Positions 1-8,900 of a stretch of DNA of 11,549 nt are shown in pieces. The stretch lies in contig JAOXYC010205128.1 of the NCBI GenBank assembly GCA_028565715.1, positions 1 through 11,549 on the forward strand. The letters run 5' to 3'. This DNA is from Phoronis pallida (lineage: Eukaryota > Phoronida > Phoronidae). Every line of letters begins with the position of its first letter. Within the stretch, counting starts at the first letter, position 1. Position numbers and translations under genes: made by a program. The notes beneath the pieces were generated by a model, which saw only the letters and a list, made by a program, of their open reading frames with translations, had not been told where the DNA came from and ran no database searches.

Positions 1-679
1 GTAAGTTCCAGCTGCACAGATTCATAAAGCTACATATCTACACTCCTGGATGACTCATAATCTACACCAATTAATGTGCGTATAGTTGTGTGATAAATCG
101 TAATCTTCACACCTGCCAAATTCCATTCCTAGCGAGGGTCTAAATGGGGCTAAATGTCGCAACTGCCCCAAAACAACAACAAAAACCCAGCACTTTCAAA
201 AGTCAAATACAGCTCCGACTTTCATCTCTGAAAACTACAAGAACATTTATTTTCGATAGGGCCAACTAAATTCTGTTATTGTTATAGATTTTGAAAATAT
301 GTCACATAGCGTTCCTGGAGAAATCAAACATTACCTTCAAAATTCATGTGGCCTTTTTATTTTCCTGCTTTTTTGTCGATTTGAACTGCTTCTTTTGTAA
401 ACCAGTCAAATTTCTAAATTTGCAAAATAGCCGAAAGTTGGCGTTCATGTAACGTCAAAGTTTAAAGTCTGTGACCCCCGTTCTTTTTTTTGATTGTTCC
501 ATAATCTTCAAATCTGCCAATTTTCAAAATTCCTTTGCGAGGGTCTAAATAGCGTCTTTAAGGAAATGGACTCCGTGCCGGAGAAATGGTTTGAGGTGGT
601 GAAAATCATCTTCTAAAGATGATTATAGAAAATACGCGAAATATGAAATCAATACACCAAATTTCTAGTTGATTTGAAT
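1..679. other. Upstream non-coding stretch, no gene seen
   Basis: No exon with recognisable protein similarity is visible on either strand. The first six bases (GTAAGT) match the splice-donor consensus, so an exon may end immediately before the window; one edge hexamer does not prove this. The stretch is AT-rich and contains the first copy and part of the setting of a diverged direct repeat (98-150 and 502-555). Confidence 0.5.
98..555. repeat. Diverged direct repeat pair, about 50-55 bp each
   Basis: Copy 1 (about 98-150) and copy 2 (about 499-555) share the order TAATCTTCA, then CTGCCAA, then TTCC or TTCCT, then GCGAGGGTCTAAAT, with small length changes between blocks. The 14-bp GCGAGGGTCTAAAT core is identical. 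The copies are about 400 bp apart, so they are probably two parts of, or two insertions of, the same old dispersed element. No coding content was found in either copy. Confidence 0.5.
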
Positions 680-1290
680 TTTGGCGCCAGATCGGGACCA
701 ACGAGGAGACAGCGGTATCTTGACACCACAAATAATAAGGATTTTATATGAAAACGTCGGAAAGTCGCAATGTCGCGTCGCATTCAGCATGACCGACAAG
801 TCGCGCGACAAATCGCATGGCGTTTTAACGCGTTTAAAAAAATGCGTAAAACGTATGTTTTTAAACGTTCACTACGATATTAGCCATTGACACTCGGAAT
901 TTCTGCATTATCCAATGGACCGCACGGCACGGGATCAACTGAATATATACATGTAGGTTTGAAAGTATAAAGCACGTCGATTTCTTCAGAGAAAACATGG
1001 CAAGTCACCGGTAGTAATCAACCTGCTGTGATAATGGACCGCTATTATTTAGTGTTTTGTATTTGGGACTGAAAAAAGGTGGCAACCTATAAATGTTAAA
1101 CGCCATCGTGTCGTAAGAACGTAACGCGCTTCACACAACGCCCGGGACACGACGCCCTTGGCGTCATAACGAGACGTACTCTTAGAAGTTCGTAGCGTTC
1201 GTTCATATTTTTTCCTTGGTATGTGGCGTCTCTAGGGTTTGCAATATCCCAGACTCTTTTGGTATTCTGTATAATCAGGGAGTGTACGAG
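680..1290 (+). promoter_or_regulatory. CpG-dense candidate promoter and 5' UTR region of GATAD2
   Basis: CpG is dense here compared with the AT-rich surroundings, for example GTCGCGTCGC near 770-782, CGCGCGACA near 812, and the run at 1090-1210. A CCAAT sequence occurs near 911. A strong donor (GAG|GTAAGTTCC) at 1291 could end a non-coding first exon that splices to the acceptor at 2082, four bases before the GATAD2 start codon. The location fits a promoter, but no transcription start can be fixed from sequence. Open frames at 681-890 and 1216-1518 look non-coding. Confidence 0.35.
831..867. repeat. Small perfect inverted repeat in the CpG-dense region
   Basis: CGTTTAAAAA at 831-840 is repeated inverted as TTTTTAAACG at 858-867, with a 17-base spacer that itself contains a short GCGT/ACGT symmetry. 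It could form a hairpin. The function is unknown and a chance origin in AT-rich DNA is possible. Confidence 0.4.
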
Positions 1291-2082
1291 GTAAGTTCCG
1301 AGTCATTCCACGTTCCACTTAAAAATTCGCGTCTAATACCACCAGTCGAGCCGAATGATTCAATCTCTTTAGTGTCATTTATAAATGTATCAACGTTGTC
1401 ACCGGTGCTGATAATTCATAAAAATACTTACAGAAACTTTATTTCAAGAATTGCATTACGCGCGTTGAGCGCACGGCGAGCTTACATCGTTACCAGGTTA
1501 CCGGGCGCTACTTTGTAAGCAAAATCCGGGGGCTGTATAAGAACTCAACATGGACAATTTTGAGTTGCAAAAACCACCACACTAAATAATGAAACTTAAT
1601 CGGGGTGACAATTATTTGCAAACTTAAAAACAAATTAATTAAAAAAACTAGACACACATTTAAAAAAAGTGAGAATTAAAATTCGCATAAAGGCCTATAT
1701 ATTTAGGCCTAGGCTACGTCCGTGACTGACTGCCTTTGAATTACGGTACGCTTGAGGATAACGGGGAGCATTTATGAACTCGAACTCAAACCCTTTGAAA
1801 GAAATATTTAAGGGTTGCTACTTACGTTTTTTTTTCAAAAATACGTATAGTGAAAAAAAACGTACAGTATGTATTGATTCATGAACGTTAGTTGCCATAT
1901 TTATTTTACTTTTTTTCCAGTGCCGTTGAAAGTGTTCACATGCACATGCTATTGTGAACTGAATGAACGATAGCGTAAATTAATTATAACAGCAAAGCAA
2001 GATCACCCAGGACGCCTGATAGTATCCCTTCAATGTATAATTCTTTGACACTGTGCTAATTCTTTTAAAATTCTCCTTTCAG
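1291..2082 (+). other. Candidate 5' UTR intron of GATAD2
   Basis: It is bounded by GTAAGT at 1291 and a pyrimidine-rich acceptor (TTCTCCTTTCAG) ending at 2082. The acceptor is well supported because it sits four bases before the start codon. The donor is only the best upstream candidate. The interior is AT-rich and contains a 13-bp-class inverted repeat (ACG-T9-CA at 1824-1837 and TG-A8-CGT at 1851-1863). No gene is seen inside. Confidence 0.35.
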
Positions 2083-2086
2083 TGAA

Positions 2087-4801
<2,715 letters not shown>

Positions 4802-5068
4802 ATCTTTTTACAATATGGATGATCTAGTGGGAAGAAAACTTTGTGTGAACATTATTTTTCAAGTTTTTAGAATTGATAAGAAAGTAGATAGATAGCAAAT
4901 CAGTGAGAAGAGATCAGAACTTTTTCTTGTGGTGTCTTAGCATAGAATATTACAACTGTGAGAAACTAGATTCAACACCAAAATATATCTTATAACCAAA
5001 ATGTTTATTTTTTACAAGAAGCAATTTTATCACATAGTGGATTGGGTGTAACAGACATGTATTGAAAA

Positions 5069-5074
5069 ATTAAA
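5069..5074 (+). promoter_or_regulatory. Candidate proximal poly(A) signal (ATTAAA) for GATAD2
   Basis: The hexamer ATTAAA lies about 270 bp past the stop codon, just before the inverted-repeat element. It is a common variant signal, so a short 3' UTR is possible. Confidence 0.35.
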
Positions 5075-5101
5075 TCGATTACTGGACTAAATTTACTCGC
5101 T

Positions 5102-5502
5102 TAAAAGATGCATAAGCCTTATTCATGATCATAAGAACAAATTGCAGTGCAGTGAGAATTGAACACATTCTTGTTTCCAAATGTTCTTGTAGTACAAGTA
5201 GCAGTAATGTACTTATTGACTGTGCTATAATAAAAACCTTAGACATGCTGCAAATGCTTTTTTGAAAAATTTTAAAGTGGCGAAAAGGACTTTTAGAAAG
5301 AAATTTAACTTATAATATATGATGGCCCATCCATAATTATTTTTGGCCCGAAAATTCATTGAGGAACTCATTCAAATTAATTTGTGGAGCCAGAAATTAT
5401 TGGATTTTCCAAGTATGGTGAATGCATTTCAAAATATGCAAGTTTCACTGCAATTTATTTTTATGACTTTTATGGTCATGAATAAGGCTTATGCATCTTT
5501 TA
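5102..5502. repeat. Inverted-repeat element in the 3' flank of GATAD2
   Basis: The left arm 5102-5149 and right arm 5447-5502 are complementary over about 34 nearly perfect bases (TAAAAGATGCATAAGCC onward). A gap of about nine bases follows, then a further shared AAATTGCAGTG. The span of about 400 bp fits an old non-autonomous DNA element. No clear target-site duplication is visible. I see no transposase. Confidence 0.65.
5229..5234 (+). promoter_or_regulatory. Candidate distal poly(A) signal (AATAAA) for GATAD2
   Basis: A canonical AATAAA about 430 bp past the stop codon, followed by GT- and T-containing sequence. It lies between the arms of the 5102-5502 inverted repeat, so if used it may come from an inserted element. 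Confidence 0.45.
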
Positions 5503-5692
5503 CTCTGGAGAACCACAATACCGTTGCGTTACATTTCTAATTTAGTCAATAATCTCTTCAACAAAATATTCAACAATATTTGTACACATTAATAATTTGA
5601 TGATTACGATCAACTCCATCTAACTGTTTATAATTTTCAACAATGTACTAAATACTCATTTTAAATTTGAGTGTACAACACTAATTCTTTTT

Positions 5693-5727
5693 CAATGTTT
5701 TATTTTTACCAATGACATAAAACATTG
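5693..5727. repeat. Hairpin at the FKBP 3' end
   Basis: CAATGTTTTAT (5693-5703) and ATAAAACATTG (5717-5727) form a perfect 11-bp inverted repeat with a 13-base loop. The minus-strand AATAAA (5698-5703) lies inside one arm, so the poly(A) signal could be partly masked in RNA structure. Confidence 0.5.
5698..5703 (-). promoter_or_regulatory. Candidate poly(A) signal (AATAAA) for the FKBP gene
   Basis: Plus-strand TTTATT reads AATAAA on the minus strand, about 131 bp beyond the FKBP stop codon. Distance and orientation fit. Confidence 0.5.
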
Positions 5728-5833
5728 CAAATTTCCCACCAAAGCCTCCTCAAATTGAACATATTCAATTTAAAAAAATAATAATACAAAAATTTGCTGG
5801 ACTGCCTTTTACAAACATCCCGATCTTAAAAGA

Positions 5834-5912
5834 TTAACTGACAGACTTCAGTTCCACTTCAAACACCAATGTACTGTTTGCTGGAATAGGACCCTGCTTT
5901 TGACTACCATAT
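5834..5912 (-). CDS. FKBP terminal exon F
   Basis: 79 nt ending in TAA at 5834-5836. It encodes [20 protein letters not shown] then LKSVS, the conserved FKBP end (YG...[10 protein letters not shown]). The loop between YG and the NSTLVF strand is one residue shorter than in FKBP12 or FKBP39. Confidence 0.95.
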
Positions 5913-8900
5913 CTGCAAGCAATTAAGGTGATAATAGAACATCAACTATAAAGATTTTAATAACAGTGCTAATTCAAACATGCCTGCTTGTTCAATAACC
6001 ATATTCAATAACAATTGATTCAGAAAGACCAACTAGTCTAATTGACATTCTATTGATTTATAATTGGGGCCACTGTAGCAAGAACACATTAACCTTCTAT
6101 AAATACTACAGATAACAGCCATGGATCAGTTCAAAGATGATTTTTTGTTAATAAAACTGGCTGTAATCATTCAAACATTATTTCAAAAAGTTTTAAAATC
6201 TGGCCTTCATACAGGTCAACAAAAAACTATTCTCAGTTCTTTTTGAAAACATCAAAAACCCAGTGCGTATAAATGAATGCAGTTGACAGGTTTTTAATTA
6301 GGCCGTTTCTCCATACACTTTTTAAGTGTGCCATATTACCAAAAATAAAAATACACGTCAAAGTTGAAGTCTTGCACTTTTTAGTTTATATATTTGGATT
6401 GAAGATAAACTTAAACTAAGCACAGCTTTCTGAAGTAATTTGCCCAATGCTATCATGATTAGGACTATCAATTGAAACAAGTAGCAGTTATAAAATTTAT
6501 AAACAACCCACCCTTGCCCTGGAGGTACAGTGATCCTTCTTATGCCTCCAACTGTCATACCTAAAAAAAGAATTCAAAATAGTTTCTAACTTGTGTAGCA
6601 ATTCGAGTAAGATGATCTGTTTATCAGTGATAAGCACGTAAATAAAAATTATACGTCTTCATAATCAATTGCTTCTGGAAGTTTGGCATAAACTTCTCAA
6701 CTCTTTTAAAAAACTTAATCATTATCCAATTTCTTTGAAGTGTGGTATTTCCATCTTACAGATTGTCAAAGTTGGTATAGTTGGGTAAAAGATACCTGTA
6801 GTACCAGGAAGTTTTTGTTTTTATATATATGTTCTGTCTAACTTTTATAACAACACCACCTCAACAAAAATGAATGGCATTTCGTGAACTATACCAAGGT
6901 TTGTCAGATATTGATATCAAACTTTTTTTGGGACTACGAAAAGATCCAATGTAAAATTATAAACTGCATACACAGCCGTGTTTTTAATGAAATTGGCAGC
7001 AACGTTCTTGTTTGACTGTATTATATTCCAGTGGTTGGATTCCCAGGATTGACCCAACCCAGCTTGCCACCAGGACCTGTGCCTCAGATAAGCATGCACA
7101 AAAGTGGCCCATGGTGCTTTCTCCAGCAGCTTCAGCCTTTAGAGTAACCCTTTAACCCTTAGAACGATGCATTAAAACCATTCTGTCCCAGTCATTTAAG
7201 TGTTTTAACACTTAAAGGGCTATTCCAGGAAAAAAATATCCCAGGGTGAAGGCTGGGTAGGTGGGTATTTTCTGAAAAAAATATATTAAGTATAAGAAAA
7301 AAAATTAATATTAAAATATATAGCTGGGTCTAAAGAAAAGTGCCTTTCCCCTGGGGATACGTTTTTTGCTGAAATAGCCCTAAATTAGTAAATTTGAAAA
7401 CTTACCAGAAACTCCAGTGTCCCAGCCCTTGATGACCTCACCTTTCCCAAGTTTGAATTTGAATGGTTTGCCACTTTTACAGGAATCAAACACTTTGCCA
7501 TTCTGTAGCAACTGGCCTGTGTAGAAAACACCAACCTGGAAGACAATTTTAAAATGGTTAAAGATACTGGCTCTGTGTTGGTCAACTAGAATTGTGTGTA
7601 CAAGTCCTTTGTTGAACGCAACATACTTGCATCTGGGTAAAAAATTCATAAAACATCTGTAAGGAGTGATTTGAGAGCTTCTCTGGTTTCAATCGAGCAT
7701 AACGCTCTCAAATCACCACTTTACAGAGTTTTTTGATTTTTTTTTTACTCAGATGCAGGTAAGTTATGTTTAACAAAGGACTTGTACACACAATTTCTAG
7801 TCGATTTACAGTTGACCCGGATTTGGAACAATGCAGAGCCAGTAACTTTAAATCAAATAGTTTTCACATCAAACAAGAACATAATTCAAGAAGTTCATAA
7901 TTTTGCATTGCCAATTTGCAGTCTTACACGTACAAATTAAACATGATACTAGAAACTGTTGGACTGTATAACTAAATCCAAACTGATGAGTTTCAATTTG
8001 TGAATGCATCTGTCAGATAGGTTGGCCGAAATGCTACCAAATAACATTAAAGGGGCATAGACTGTCAGTTTAGCCCTAAAATTCCTTTCAAACAGATTAA
8101 AAGCAATTCTAGCTTACATATTTGACTCTTGGGTGTTTTGCACTTAAAAATTTAATCCAATACAAAAATCTAAGAATAACGGGCAAAAATGCTAAAATTC
8201 ATTTAAATTTATTTAGTACTCGATAAAATTACGGCGCCCAGAAATAATTCGAAGCGGTGGATTGTGGGTAAAACATGGACGGGTTACCAGGGTTACGAAG
8301 CTGAAAGGCATGTCGAAGTTTTAGTTTTAGTAATGATTAAGTCGTAAGGATAGCTAATGGACATGAAATAACAGAAATTGTACGCAAAAGAAGTGATTTC
8401 ATTTGTTTTAATTCGTTTATTTTTTAACGAATTTGACGGTCTATGCGACTTTAAAACCAGTGATGGTAAATACCATTTTGCCAGACTTTGCCTCTGGTCC
8501 ATGTCCTGGCTTGAGTTCCTCTATGACTGTATTTCCTGCCAAAACCTGTTTCTTTGGAGTCTTGGACGATTTTTTTTCTGTGGCTGCTGGTGTCTTTTTC
8601 TGAGAAGAATACACAACTGTATTGTAAGCATTACATATTTATTAACAACCTAACATGATGGACAACAACGTGAGACACTTACACCACCCAGATTCTCACT
8701 GTTATCTATGATCTAAGCATAACAAGTCCATCTTGACCAAGGCAGCAATAACGTAATTAACCTGAAACCTGCCCATTGTAAACAGTTATGTAAACATCCA
8801 ATTCTAACAATGGCGCGGTAATCTAATCGGGTCGGTTCTGTGAGGGGTCCTACCGGCGTCCGTTTTGAAGGATTTGAACAACTGGCCTGTTTCAATACGG

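Larger units (their letters stand above)
4802..5833. other. Convergent intergenic region / shared 3' UTR space
   Basis: About 1.03 kb separates the p66 stop from the FKBP stop on the other strand. It is AT-rich and contains candidate poly(A) signals for both genes plus an inverted-repeat pair (5102-5502). The 65-codon open frame at 5343-5540 lies mostly inside that repeat span and resembles no family I know, so I do not call it a gene. Confidence 0.75.

Noticed and set aside
681-890. 69-codon plus-strand open frame
   Set aside because: Low-complexity, no family resemblance, and in a probable promoter region with palindromic CpG sequence.
1216-1518. 100-codon plus-strand open frame
   Set aside because: Resembles no known protein, spans the candidate donor at 1291, and lies in CpG-dense 5' sequence where stop codons are rarer.
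5343-5540. 65-codon plus-strand open frame between the two genes
   Set aside because: Mostly inside the inverted-repeat span downstream of GATAD2; no recognisable protein and no splice or start context of note.
6995-7045. tRNA-derived SINE promoter (B-box-like GGTTGGATTCC at about 7031)
   Set aside because: One mismatch to the B box, but the upstream A box is poor and no tail or target duplication can be seen.
7536-7649. Upstream extension of the FKBP core frame to an ATG at 7649
   Set aside because: The FKBP similarity starts exactly at the acceptor at 7536 and exon C supplies the preceding part of the domain in phase; the extension is foldback-arm sequence.
7216-7856. Circular RNA formation around FKBP exon D by flanking repeats
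   Set aside because: The elements on the two sides are different families, so they would fold on themselves rather than pair across the exon.
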